DNA of 64,000 nucleotides from CAZHPA01 sp964533945 (GCA_964533945.1 CAZHPA010000003.1:26547-90546), one strand, 5' to 3'; shown: positions 36,901 through 45,119, numbered from the stretch's first letter. Numbers and translations are program-made. The notes: generated by a model not told the origin, from the sequence alone.

Positions 36901-38120
36901 GTAAAACATTTTCGGGCTGCAAAAAATTAACTTCAATACAAATTCCTGAAAACGTTGATTATATTGGAAGTTTTGCTTTTGAAAGCTGCGCTAGCTTAAC
37001 TTCTATTAAATTACCAAGCAAATTAACAAGCATTGGTATAGCAGCTTTTGCACAATGCGGCTTAACTTCAATAGAGATACCTGAAGGCGTAACGTATATT
37101 GACCGTTCGGCATTTGCAGAATGTGCTAATTTAGCTTTGGCAACAATTCCAAAAAGTGTTGAAGTTATAAGTGATGGTACATTTGCACAATGCCCCAACT
37201 TAACAATTCGCTGTTATAAAAACTCATTAGGTTTTAAATATGCGCAAGCTATGGAAATTGCATACGAATTAATAGATAGCGGAACACTTGGAAATTGGGA
37301 ATATAGCATTAACGAAGAAGCAATTGTTATTGATAAATATAACGGCGCAGACAACGAAGTTATTGTTCCTTCCGAAATTAATCAAAAGCCTGTTAAATCT
37401 ATAAGTGCAGAAGCATTTAAATCGAATAGCAGCATAGCTTCTGTAAAAATTCCGGATAGTTTGATAAGTATTGAAAATTCAGCTTTTGAAGATTGCAGCA
37501 ATTTAATTCTTATAGAAATTCCAAGCAGTGTAACAACTTTTGGAGAAGATATATTTAAAGGGTGTAGTTCAAACCTTAAAATAATTGGAGAAGCCGGAAG
37601 CGAAGCTGAAAACTATGCAGTTAGCAACGGAATAAGTTTCGAGGCAAAAGCAGGAGTTGTTATAACAGGCGAAATTAAAACGCAAAACTCAAAAACTAAA
37701 GCAACTGTAGTTTTAAAGCAAAACGGCGAAATTAAATATTCAATTGAAGTTATAAGCGGCATTTTCAAATTTGAAAACGTTGCTTCAGGAACATACACTT
37801 TAGAAGCTTCAAAGCCTGTTCATACAAAATTTACTTTACAAGATATAGTTGTTTACAATGAAGATATAGATTTAACGCAAGATGAAAGAGAAGAAGTTAA
37901 AGTAATGATTATTCCATGCGGCGATATTAACGGCAACGGCAATATTAATACGGAAGATTTAAGCATTCTTTTGTCTGCTAAAAACTTCAATAAGCCTACA
38001 GAAGAAGCGGAAAATAAACTTGCAGATTTAAATGGCAACGGGAACATTAATACAGAAGACCTATCAATGTTGCTTTCTAAAATTAATTTTAATATGGGAA
38101 GTATAATTATTAAATATTAG
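33915..38120 (+). CDS. M6 metalloprotease / LRR / dockerin secreted protein
   Basis: About 1401 residues. ATG 33915 is chosen because AAAGGATGG (33898-33906) lies eight bases before it and a signal peptide follows at once (MVKLIAKSVLITLAILTLFV); in-frame upstream codons overlap the hairpin and the previous gene. The M6 peptidase domain spans ~100-570 and has the zinc motif HELGHVLGLPD (H351, H355, D361) and the later NSGILIYHVDEKV. Three LRR_5 blocks follow (~592-735, 750-1110, 1126-1240), each opened by an EYSINEEAIVI-type segment. A regulatory-like domain (~1248-1330) and a dockerin (from ~1335) end the protein. Immune-inhibitor-A-type proteases are the known relatives. Last gene of the block. 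Confidence 0.88.
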   Translation: MVKLIAKSVLITLAILTLFVNVYATPASPQPFDAIQSDGTAIKIKGYGDEYFNWYEDMQGNVVEYNFKSSDWCYAYISEGKLLPTSVPVNSKLKVKSLERKDLTPLIENIDRSSLEQTAKINYPPYSPFTPDVLNDLDESREPKQDLLVLLIEFKDVKLTKDINYWKQHYFNSQIKSVNGYYEEVSKGKQSFNPVLFATKAKTFEDQNGNIIQLEDGVAKVTLNQNHHGINNRTAITNEIKEAFNIAKDYIDFSVYENYYGYIKQEELSVSTVIAGWEESNSANASKSNTTWAFARRVVAGNSMVTVRLEDSEQSEQHRVELLSFATQGEIYSGNELNDKAQPMGVGVTVHELGHVLGLPDLYDYGMDSEGIGAYSLMGSGNWGKAENDTIPGQTPVHLDAWSKIALGFVEPTTIKGDSEIFNDYILNSFDAENYNVLKVTSSADENQYFLLENRQKTGYDEGLFNHTENSGILIYHVDEKVPTTLMKSFVNDNKYHKYIDVEEANGSSQLDSVIWGRYSNHFFSETQNTFSESTTLNSNFYIQTEGTHEAIAGIDDRECHLQEIKSGINLFIKSPSQQSMSITIGLSNFSYKINDDDETVSITKYNGNDEVVIIPSKIDGKNITVIEDGAFLGCDNLQGVKVFEDNLNYSSEDGVLYNKDKTALVKFPQAKETAQFAILESITEIGSNAFYGCSGLNSLEIPKNVVSIGENAFANCPNLKIYCYENSYAHEYAKANEVPYEVIYEVNLNDWEYTINENSVTINNYIGQSLKTIVPDEIDGKPVTIIGSFAFANNINLVSIEIPECITVIEESAFFGCENLIDVNIPQNVIEISSQLFENCLSLETIVIPESITSIGSRAFANCKSLLSIPIPENVTIIEEGAFFSCEKLTNVNIPEGITEISFQLFENCLSLEAIVIPESVTSIGSRAFANCKSLSSVEIPESVTIIKSGAFFTCENLIFIELPEQLEQIENSAFLNCFKLSSIVIPQRVTTIDSKTFSGCKKLTSIQIPENVDYIGSFAFESCASLTSIKLPSKLTSIGIAAFAQCGLTSIEIPEGVTYIDRSAFAECANLALATIPKSVEVISDGTFAQCPNLTIRCYKNSLGFKYAQAMEIAYELIDSGTLGNWEYSINEEAIVIDKYNGADNEVIVPSEINQKPVKSISAEAFKSNSSIASVKIPDSLISIENSAFEDCSNLILIEIPSSVTTFGEDIFKGCSSNLKIIGEAGSEAENYAVSNGISFEAKAGVVITGEIKTQNSKTKATVVLKQNGEIKYSIEVISGIFKFENVASGTYTLEASKPVHTKFTLQDIVVYNEDIDLTQDEREEVKVMIIPCGDINGNGNINTEDLSILLSAKNFNKPTEEAENKLADLNGNGNINTEDLSMLLSKINFNMGSIIIKY

Positions 38121-38126
38121 AACTTT

Positions 38127-38169
38127 GCCCGGCTTTATCTTTTGCTAGATAATTGAAGCCGGGCTTTTT
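38127..38169 (+). terminator. Terminator of the dockerin/SLH block
   Basis: GCCCGGCTT (38127-38135) pairs perfectly with AAGCCGGGC (38156-38164), followed by TTTTT. Confidence 0.9.
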
Positions 38170-38178
38170 ATGAATTTA

Positions 38179-39039
38179 TTATAAATTGGAAAAGTATTTA
38201 TTAAGCCCCAAAATAATTTCTTCTGTAACTTTTGGGTTTGCAAAATTAGCTGTTCCTACAGCAACAGCTGTTGCACCGGCAAGCATAAATTCTGCCGCAT
38301 CTTCCCATGTTGATATACCACCCATACCAATAATTGGAACATCAACCGAATTTGCTACATCATAAACCATTCTAATTGCAATAGGCTTTATGCATGAACC
38401 CGACAATCCGCCTCTTACATTTGCCAAGACAGGTTTTTTTGTTTTAATATCAATTTTCATGCCTAAAAGCGTATTTATTAAAGAAAGTGCATCAGCCCCT
38501 GCTTTTACGGCGCTTTTGGCAATAGCTGTAATATCTGTTACGTTTGGGCTAAGTTTTACAATTAGCGGTTGATTTGCAGCAGACTTAACGGCATATACAA
38601 CTTTTTCAACCATATTGCAATCTGTGCCGAATGAAATTCCCCCTTCTGTTACGTTAGGGCATGAAATGTTTAATTCCAGCATATCAATGTCGGCATCTTT
38701 TAAAGCTTTAACAACTTCAACATATTCTTCTATTGTATGACCGCAAACATTAACGATTATGTTAGTGTCGAATTGGCGCAAAAACGGAATGTCTTTTTCA
38801 ATAAACTCATGCACCCCTGGGTTTTGCAAGCCAACAGAATTTAACATTCCGCCGTAAGTTTCAGCAATTCTAGGTGGTTTGTTGCCATTCCAAGGATTAA
38901 GGGAAACGCCCTTAACAGTTACACCGCCTAGTTTGTTAATATCTATAAGCTCTGAAAATTCACGCCCAGAGCCAAATGTCCCTGAAGCTGTTAATACAGG
39001 ATTTTTAAAATTAACACCTGCAATTGAAACGGCTAACAT
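38179..39039 (-). CDS. pyrD: Dihydroorotate dehydrogenase B, catalytic subunit
   Basis: 286 residues, FMN TIM-barrel. It oxidises dihydroorotate to orotate using the PyrK subunit to pass electrons to NAD. TASGTFGSGREFSELID, LELNISCPN (with the class-1B active-site Cys) and IIGMGGISTWEDAAEFMLAGA are diagnostic. The start overlaps the end of pyrK by seven bases, so translation is coupled. Last gene of the pyr cluster. Confidence 0.95.
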   Translation of the reverse strand: MLAVSIAGVNFKNPVLTASGTFGSGREFSELIDINKLGGVTVKGVSLNPWNGNKPPRIAETYGGMLNSVGLQNPGVHEFIEKDIPFLRQFDTNIIVNVCGHTIEEYVEVVKALKDADIDMLELNISCPNVTEGGISFGTDCNMVEKVVYAVKSAANQPLIVKLSPNVTDITAIAKSAVKAGADALSLINTLLGMKIDIKTKKPVLANVRGGLSGSCIKPIAIRMVYDVANSVDVPIIGMGGISTWEDAAEFMLAGATAVAVGTANFANPKVTEEIILGLNKYFSNL

Positions 39040-39797
39040 ATTTCCACCTCGTTACTATAAAATACAGGCCCATCTTTGCAAACCTTTTTATAATTTCCAT
39101 CTTTGCTTTTAACAACACAGCCAACGCAAGCCCCAATTCCGCAAGCCATTCGTTCTTCTGTGCTTATTTGGCAAATTACATTTTGCTCGTTGGCGTATTG
39201 TGCAGCTGCTTTTAGCATAGGTTTCGGGCCGCAACAGTAAATTATATCGGGTTTTAAGCCACTTTTTTTTAAATTTGAAACTGCATTTCCTTTAAATCCA
39301 ACACTTCCATCGTCTGTTGAAATTTTAACATTAACGCCTAATTTTTCAAAATCTTCATAAAGAAAAGGCTGTGAACGATAGCCTAAAAATGCCATAATTT
39401 TAGCTTCTGGTTTAGTTTCAATTATAGTTTTACAAAGCTGAAGAAGCGGAGGTATGCCAATTCCTCCTCCGATTATTGCAGCGTTTTTAAAATTTTCTGA
39501 AACATTAAATCCATTGCCAAGCGGGGCAATTAAACTAACTTCATCTTGTTGTTTAAGCTGTGAAAAATACGTTGTTCCTTCTCCGACTACCTGATAAACA
39601 AGGCGAATTTCCCCCTGTTTTATAAATTCGCAAATACTTATTGGGCGTGGAAGTATATTTTTTTGTCTGTCGGCATAAAGCATAATGAATTGCCCTGGCG
39701 CTACGCTTTTTATGTCGTCGCATTTAAGTGTTAAATTAAATATGCTATTTGCAATTTGTTCATTTAGCAGTACTTTTGCTTTGCTATAACTTTTCAA
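39033..39797 (-). CDS. pyrK: Dihydroorotate dehydrogenase electron-transfer subunit
   Basis: 254 residues. It has an FAD domain (LPRPISICEF), an NAD-binding part (AAIIGGGIGIPPLLQL) and the C-terminal [2Fe-2S] cysteine cluster MACGIGACVGCVVK plus a later Cys (KKVCKDGPVF). It partners PyrD in the B-type enzyme. It starts 17 bases after thiT, so it is probably transcribed through the thiT riboswitch region. Confidence 0.94.
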   Translation of the reverse strand: MKSYSKAKVLLNEQIANSIFNLTLKCDDIKSVAPGQFIMLYADRQKNILPRPISICEFIKQGEIRLVYQVVGEGTTYFSQLKQQDEVSLIAPLGNGFNVSENFKNAAIIGGGIGIPPLLQLCKTIIETKPEAKIMAFLGYRSQPFLYEDFEKLGVNVKISTDDGSVGFKGNAVSNLKKSGLKPDIIYCCGPKPMLKAAAQYANEQNVICQISTEERMACGIGACVGCVVKSKDGNYKKVCKDGPVFYSNEVEIC

Positions 39798-39814
39798 AAT
39801 TACCCTCCTAAAAA

Positions 39815-40348
39815 TTAACTGACTGCTTGGGTATTTATCTTAATTCTTTCTATCATATCTTTAAAGTTAGGAATAGAAACAAGCAGTAAAGTTATTATAA
39901 CTTCAGGTGCTATGTATGACAAGTTATATATAGCCGAATAAATTATTGCCGACTGACCCTGTGGTGCATATTCGGAAAAAAATATAAAACCCGAGGAAAA
40001 ACTGCATAAAAATCTTCCAAATACGCCTATTAAATAGCCTATTAAAAGTCCGTTTTTGTTATTTCTAAACAGACCAGAAAGACCTATTAAGCCAAAAGCT
40101 AATGGGTAATCAAGAATTAATTGGGCAGGGTGAACGATATGTACATCAAATATAAGTTGCAAAAGTCCATAAGCTACACCGGCAACAATACCGACTGAAG
40201 TTCCGAACCAGTATCCGATTAAAGCTAAAAAAAGCATAGAGCAAGCTGTAACCGTTCCGCCTTGAGGCATTGTGAAAAGTTTAATGTTTGAAAGAATTGC
40301 TGCAAGGGCAATACATACTGCTGAATAAGTTAAAATTTTTGTTTTCAT
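39815..40348 (-). CDS. thiT: Thiamine ECF transporter S component
   Basis: About 177 residues, six hydrophobic segments. LSNIKLFTMPQGGTVTACSM, IVAGVAYGLLQLIFD and the HPAQLILDYPLAFG stretch are typical of ThiT, which binds thiamine and docks on the shared EcfT/EcfA module; that module could be the one at 10.7-13 kb. The frame runs upstream through the riboswitch, but the real start is ATG 40348, with GGAGG at 40356-40360. The TPP riboswitch immediately upstream confirms the substrate. Confidence 0.93.
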   Translation of the reverse strand: MKTKILTYSAVCIALAAILSNIKLFTMPQGGTVTACSMLFLALIGYWFGTSVGIVAGVAYGLLQLIFDVHIVHPAQLILDYPLAFGLIGLSGLFRNNKNGLLIGYLIGVFGRFLCSFSSGFIFFSEYAPQGQSAIIYSAIYNLSYIAPEVIITLLLVSIPNFKDMIERIKINTQAVS

Positions 40349-40365
40349 AAAAAATCCTCCTTTTT

Positions 40366-40483
40366 GAACTGCTAAGGAGGGGGTTGCGTTACCGTTTTGC
40401 TTCCTTACGCCGGCATTACCCGGTTCAAGTAACAAGGGTATAATCTCAGCTTGCCGTTTCGGCAAGCACCCCTAGCAGTTTAT
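40366..40483 (-). ncRNA. TPP riboswitch upstream of thiT
   Basis: Read on the minus strand: GGGGTGC (40472-40466), CTGAGA (from 40449), ACCCTT (40439-40434), then GAACCGGGTAATGCCGGCG and AAGGAAG. These are the conserved pieces of the THI element, with P1 closed by ACTGCTA and TAGCAGT. The 3' strand contains CCTCC (40380-40376), complementary to the thiT ribosome binding site GGAGG, which suggests translational control. Confidence 0.93.
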
Positions 40484-40495
40484 TTTAGCATTATA

Positions 40496-41440
40496 TTATG
40501 CGTTAATTTGTTTGTCAATAGCTTTCTGTAAGTCTTCTTTCATGTCAAGTGCTGCTTGACGTGCGGCTTTTGCAAATTGTTGCTCTGAAAAGCTTTCTTT
40601 ATACTTCTTATTTTGGAAAGCTGCAATAATTCCTCTTGAACTGTTAACGATTGCGCCAAGTCCGTTTTCATTAAAACAACATGCTAAATCGCTTGCTGTT
40701 GCTCCTTGTGCGCCATAACCGGGAACAAGGAAAAATGTATTTGGCGAAAGTTTTCTTAAAGCTTGTGCCTGTTCAGGATGCGTTGCGCCAACAACTGCCC
40801 CAATTGAACTAAAGCCGTGTTCTCCAATTAAGCTTTCGCCCCATTTTGAAACAAGCTTTCCAACTTTTTCATATATTTTTTCACCGTCAACAATTAAGTC
40901 TTGAATTTCACCGCTATTTGGGTTAGATGTTTTAACTAAAATAAATAACCCTCTTTCGTAATTTTTGCAGTTGTCGACATATGGCTCAATTGAATCATAG
41001 CCTAAATATGGGCTTAATGTTATAAAATCTTCATAGTAAACTTCAATAGCTTCGTTGCCAATTTTAACTTTGCCAATATGCCCATCTGAATATGCTTCTG
41101 CTGTTGAAGCTATATCGCTGCGCTTTATATCGCCTATAACAATTAATCCTTTTTCTTTTGCATATTTAACTGTTTTAATATACGCTTTTATTCCTTCTGT
41201 ACCAAATTGTTCGTACATTGCAATTTGCGGTTTAACGGCAGGCACAATGTCGTAAATTTCGTCAATAATTTTCTTGTTAAAGCTATAAAAAGCTTTTGAA
41301 GCACCTTTTAACGTTTCTCCGTATTTAGAAAACGCTTTTTCCTTAATAAATTCAGGTACATAATCAAGTCGTGGGTCAAGCCCAACTACTGTTGGGTTAT
41401 TTGTTTGTTTAATTTTATTAATCAACTTGTCAATTATCAT
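40496..41440 (-). CDS. pyrF: Orotidine 5'-phosphate decarboxylase (type 2)
   Basis: 314 residues, longer than the common ~230 and typical of the type 2 subfamily. It makes UMP from OMP. VVGLDPRLDYVPEF at the N-terminus and GDIKRSDIASTAEAY (the catalytic D-K-D array) are clear, as is FLVPGYGAQGA for phosphate binding. It overlaps pyrC by 11 bases. Confidence 0.94.
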   Translation of the reverse strand: MIIDKLINKIKQTNNPTVVGLDPRLDYVPEFIKEKAFSKYGETLKGASKAFYSFNKKIIDEIYDIVPAVKPQIAMYEQFGTEGIKAYIKTVKYAKEKGLIVIGDIKRSDIASTAEAYSDGHIGKVKIGNEAIEVYYEDFITLSPYLGYDSIEPYVDNCKNYERGLFILVKTSNPNSGEIQDLIVDGEKIYEKVGKLVSKWGESLIGEHGFSSIGAVVGATHPEQAQALRKLSPNTFFLVPGYGAQGATASDLACCFNENGLGAIVNSSRGIIAAFQNKKYKESFSEQQFAKAARQAALDMKEDLQKAIDKQINA

Positions 41441-42749
41441 ATTTTGCTATTTTCCCTTCTATAATAACAATATCAACTGTTCCTCTAACCTCTGTTTTGT
41501 CGAATGGGCTGTTTTTTCCTTTGGATTTAAAATTATTAACGTCTATTTTGTAGCTTTTATTTATGTCAACTACTAAAACATCTGCAACGCTTCCAATTGA
41601 AAGGCTGCCTCTATCACTATTAATTACTTTAGCCGGATTAACCGTTAGCTTTTCTATAAGTTGCTTAAATGTTAAATATCCTTTTTCTACAAGCTCTGTA
41701 ACACAAAGCGGAAAAGCCGTTTCAAGCCCCACAATTCCAAAAGGTGCATCATTAAAAGATTTTGCTTTTTCTTCTTGCGAATGCGGCGCATGGTCTGTTG
41801 CAATAACATCAATTGTTCCGTCGCAAAGCCCTTTAATAATAGCTTCAACATCTTTTCTTGAACGCAGCGGAGGGTTCATTTTATAGTTTGTATTTACTAC
41901 ATCATTATCTGTTAACGCAAAATGGTGCGGGCAAACTTCGCCAGAAACATGTTGTCCTTTTGCCTTTGCTTCACGTAAAAGGGAAACACCGCCTTTTGTG
42001 CTAATATGGCAAATATGAAGTTTGGCATTTTCGCTGTTTGCAAGAATTATATCTCTTGATATTATAACGTCTTCTGTTTCATTTGAAATGCCTAAAAGCG
42101 AAAGCTCGTCTGCGCGCTTACCTTCATTTATAACACCGCCTGCAAGATTTATGTCTTCACAATGCGAAAAAACGGGAATGTTGCATTTTGCCGCAATTTT
42201 TAAGGCTTGTTTCATAATCTTTGAATCCATAACGGTTTTGCCGTCTTCACTAATTGCAACAGCACCAATACAAGTCATCTCTTCAATATCGGAAAGTTCT
42301 AGCCCTTGCTGCCCTTTTGTTATGCTGCCTATTGGCAAAACATTTGATAAAATTTCGTTACTTGCAGAAATTGCATTGTTTAAATCGTCATACGACGTAA
42401 CACCGCATTTTGCCGCATTTAATACGTATGAAACAACGGCTGCGTTATCTATTACAGGGTTTGTGTTAGGCATACAACATATTGTTGTAAACCCACCGTT
42501 TACTGCTGCCATTCTGCCTGTTTGAATAGTTTCTTTGTGGGTGTATCCGGGGTCACGCAAATGCACATGTAAGTCTATAAAGCCGGGAACAACAAAACGC
42601 TCTGTTGCGTCAATAATTAGTGTGTTGTTGGGTTGTTCTAAATTTTCGCCAATTTTAGCAACTTTGCCATCTGCTATTAATAAATCTGCAATTTTGTCGA
42701 TATTATTTTTTGGGTCTACTATATGCCCGTTTTTTATTAAAGTTTTCAA
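41430..42749 (-). CDS. pyrC: Dihydroorotase
   Basis: 439 residues. Zinc amidohydrolase that closes carbamoyl-aspartate to dihydroorotate. DLHVHLRDPG is the signature, and CMPNTNPVID, FSHCEDI, HICHIST and ATDHAPH are all in place. The start is TTG 42749, preceded by GGTGG. First gene of the cluster; pyrB and carA/B are not in the window. Confidence 0.95.
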   Translation of the reverse strand: MKTLIKNGHIVDPKNNIDKIADLLIADGKVAKIGENLEQPNNTLIIDATERFVVPGFIDLHVHLRDPGYTHKETIQTGRMAAVNGGFTTICCMPNTNPVIDNAAVVSYVLNAAKCGVTSYDDLNNAISASNEILSNVLPIGSITKGQQGLELSDIEEMTCIGAVAISEDGKTVMDSKIMKQALKIAAKCNIPVFSHCEDINLAGGVINEGKRADELSLLGISNETEDVIISRDIILANSENAKLHICHISTKGGVSLLREAKAKGQHVSGEVCPHHFALTDNDVVNTNYKMNPPLRSRKDVEAIIKGLCDGTIDVIATDHAPHSQEEKAKSFNDAPFGIVGLETAFPLCVTELVEKGYLTFKQLIEKLTVNPAKVINSDRGSLSIGSVADVLVVDINKSYKIDVNNFKSKGKNSPFDKTEVRGTVDIVIIEGKIAKYDN

Positions 42750-42799
42750 ATTAAACCACCTTTTTATATAATTATAACATAAATTGCTTAAATTTCCAC

Positions 42800-42828
42800 T
42801 TGTTTTTTTGAATTTTGTGCTGTATAAT
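42800..42828 (+). promoter_or_regulatory. Promoter of the UreH/NicO-like gene
   Basis: TTGTTT (42800-42805), a 17-base spacer, TATAAT (42823-42828), about 30 bases before the ATG. Confidence 0.6.
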
Positions 42829-42859
42829 TTGGTAAATACTAGAAAGGAAAATATAAACT

Positions 42860-43582
42860 ATGGCTGAAAACACAAATATTTTAATTCTTTGCACTTCGTT
42901 TATGTTTTTAGGTTTTTTCCATACTATAATTAGCCCCGACCACTATTTCCCTGTTATTGCATTATGCAAAGCTAATAACTGGAACGAAAAGAAAGCTGCA
43001 TTAATAGCAGCAATTTGCGGAGTTGGTCATGTTTTAAGTTCTGTTTTAATTGGTTTTATTGGGATTTTAATTGGAAAAAGCGTTGGCAACATAGAAGCAT
43101 TTAATGAAGTTAGAGAAAGTGCAGCTGCCTACTTATTAATTGGAATAGGTATTTTATATACAATTTGGGGAATTAAAAAATATATTGAAAACAAACCCCA
43201 TTCTCACAAGCTTCTTAATGGGGAGGAAGTTTGGCATAATCATTCACACAAGCATAAAGGTGAACATCATTGTGACTCATGCCAAAACAATCCAAAAACT
43301 ATTTGGGCATTATTTGCCTTCTTTTTGTTTAGCCCATGCAAAACTTTAATTCCTGTTTTAACGGTTACATCTGCAAGCATGGGCTCGTTAGAAACTGTCT
43401 CAGTTATTTTGGCTTTTTTCTTTTCAACTGTTTTAACTATGTCTGCCATTACATGGATTGCTTTTAAAGGGCTCAAACTTTTAAAACCAGATAAAGCAAG
43501 TAGACTTGAAAGATTTAGTCATGTTATAGCAGGGGGAACAATACTTATTTCAGGAGTTGCCATTGCGTTTTCATGGGTATAA
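42860..43582 (+). CDS. UreH/NicO-like metal transporter
   Basis: 240 residues with about six membrane helices. FFHTIISPDHYFPVIAL and GVGHVLSSVLIGFIG resemble the paired histidine motifs of the NicO/UreH group of nickel/cobalt transporters. The central loop (~114-147) is very rich in His and has a CDSC, as expected for a metal-binding loop. No urease, hydrogenase or cobalamin gene is nearby, so the metal is uncertain. A TauE/SafE-like exporter is a less likely alternative. Confidence 0.7.
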   Translation: MAENTNILILCTSFMFLGFFHTIISPDHYFPVIALCKANNWNEKKAALIAAICGVGHVLSSVLIGFIGILIGKSVGNIEAFNEVRESAAAYLLIGIGILYTIWGIKKYIENKPHSHKLLNGEEVWHNHSHKHKGEHHCDSCQNNPKTIWALFAFFLFSPCKTLIPVLTVTSASMGSLETVSVILAFFFSTVLTMSAITWIAFKGLKLLKPDKASRLERFSHVIAGGTILISGVAIAFSWV

Positions 43583-43583
43583 A

Positions 43584-43612
43584 AATTTTCCCCATTTAAT
43601 ATGGGGAAAATT
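43584..43612. terminator. Bidirectional terminator
   Basis: AATTTTCCCCAT (43584-43595) pairs perfectly with ATGGGGAAAATT (43601-43612) between two converging genes, with AT-rich flanks on both sides. Confidence 0.8.
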
Positions 43613-44296
43613 CTATTTAAATATAAACTTATAATCTTTATAATTAATATCAAGTTCTAAAGATTGGGCTAAATCAATTAAATCGAAAAAGAACCTTTTG
43701 TAACTTTCCGAACGATGATATACCGCCATAATTTGGCTTAAAGTTCCGCTAAATCTTTCATCGGGGGGTTGCGTTATATCTGAAGCGCTTGTTCGCAAAA
43801 TTAAATCAACTTCTTTAGCCATTCTAATTTCAAATGTCTCTCTAATATCATGCAAAAATAATTTGTCTTCTTGAAAAACATACATGTTTTCTATTATGTA
43901 CATTAAATTGTCAACTTCTGCTTTCCATGCATCTCCTCTTTTTCCTTCGGCTTCGCACATTTCAGCTGTTGAATAAGCACCCTTTAAAAAATCTGTGTTG
44001 TCTATCGGGTTATTTTCATTATATCCGTAAATTTCAACCGTTCCGTTACTCCAATCAACCTTTTTGTCTAGGCTTTCAGCAATAAAACGCAAAGGAACAT
44101 AAACTTTATCGTTTGCTATAAATGGTTCTGAACCTTCCTTAATTGCTATTTCTTTTCCATCAACAACAATACTTTTAACTTTATCAAAATATGCTGTAAT
44201 TTGTTTTGTTAATGAATTTGAAGCACTTGCAGCAACAGGAGCTATAAGCGTTGCAAATAAAACTCCACAAGTAAACCCTTTTAAGTGTTTTTTCAT
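43613..44296 (-). CDS. Secreted stalk-domain (copper amine oxidase N-like) protein
   Basis: 227 residues with a signal peptide (~1-25). Residues ~38-88 (SIVVDGKEIAIKEGSEPFIA, KVYVPLRFIAESLDKKVDW) are the copper-amine-oxidase-N 'stalk' domain seen in many clostridial extracellular proteins. The rest is helical and unassigned. It lies 22 bases after rnfB on the same strand, so it may be co-transcribed with Rnf, but no functional link is evident. Confidence 0.75.
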   Translation of the reverse strand: MKKHLKGFTCGVLFATLIAPVAASASNSLTKQITAYFDKVKSIVVDGKEIAIKEGSEPFIANDKVYVPLRFIAESLDKKVDWSNGTVEIYGYNENNPIDNTDFLKGAYSTAEMCEAEGKRGDAWKAEVDNLMYIIENMYVFQEDKLFLHDIRETFEIRMAKEVDLILRTSASDITQPPDERFSGTLSQIMAVYHRSESYKRFFFDLIDLAQSLELDINYKDYKFIFK

Positions 44297-44318
44297 AAAT
44301 CTACCTCTTATTTATTTT

Positions 44319-45107
44319 CTACTCACTTACAATACAACCCATTATACACTTTGAAATGCACTCTCCGCAAGCTGTACATTTATTATAATCAATTTTAGCA
44401 CATAAGCTTTTAATATGTATTGCATCATATCGACAAGCTTTTTGACAAAGCTTGCAGCCAACGCAACCAATTGTGCAGCTTTCACGTACTCCTTTGGCAT
44501 TTTCGGTTGAACTGCACGCAACTTTTATTTTGGCACTATATGGTATTATTTCAATTAATTTTCTTGGACAGCTTTCAACGCATTTTTTGCAAGCAACGCA
44601 CTTTTCTTTATCAATTAAAGCAATTCCATCTTCAACATTTATTGCATTGAAATCACACTTTTCAATACAACTTCCGCAACCAAGGCAACCAAATATGCAA
44701 GCTTTAGGGCCGCCTCCTGCTAAATGTGTTGCTGCCAAGCAGCTTTTTAATCCAAAATATTCATATCTAAAAACGCTTTTTGATAAATTGCCGTCGCATT
44801 TAATATATGCAACTTCACGTTGTTTTACTTCTGCTTCAACGCCTAAAATTTCTGCAACCTTTTGTACAGTTGAAGTGCCACCAACGCCGCAAGCGTTTGC
44901 GTTAACTTGTCCTAAAACAACAGCTTTGGCAAAAGCATCGCAACCGGCATAGCCGCAGCCGCCGCAATTAACGCCGGGCAATGCTTCGCGTACTAATTCC
45001 AATTTCGGGTCTTCTTCAACTTTAAATTTTATTCCGGCATAGCCTAAACCTAAGCCGAAAATTAAGCCCATGCCTCCTAAGCTTAAAGCGGAAAATAATA
45101 TACTCAT
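44319..45107 (-). CDS. rnfB: Rnf complex subunit B (iron-sulfur)
   Basis: 262 residues. One N-terminal helix, the GGCGYAGC cluster domain, then several CxxCxxCxxxC ferredoxin motifs (CLGCGSCIEKC, CVACKKCVESC, CVGCKLCQKAC, CTACGECISKC). RnfB takes electrons from reduced ferredoxin. Last of the six rnf genes. Confidence 0.95.
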   Translation of the reverse strand: MSILFSALSLGGMGLIFGLGLGYAGIKFKVEEDPKLELVREALPGVNCGGCGYAGCDAFAKAVVLGQVNANACGVGGTSTVQKVAEILGVEAEVKQREVAYIKCDGNLSKSVFRYEYFGLKSCLAATHLAGGGPKACIFGCLGCGSCIEKCDFNAINVEDGIALIDKEKCVACKKCVESCPRKLIEIIPYSAKIKVACSSTENAKGVRESCTIGCVGCKLCQKACRYDAIHIKSLCAKIDYNKCTACGECISKCIMGCIVSE

Positions 45108-45119
45108 TTAATCTCCCTC

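Noticed and set aside
36419..36922. 167-codon minus-strand frame inside the M6/LRR gene
   Set aside because: It mirrors the repeated LRR codons and has no start signal; the same effect is seen behind other LRR tracts.
37040..37200. TTTGCACAA matches inside the M6 protease gene
   Set aside because: They encode Phe-Ala-Gln in LRR units (FAQC) and are coding coincidences, not operator sites.
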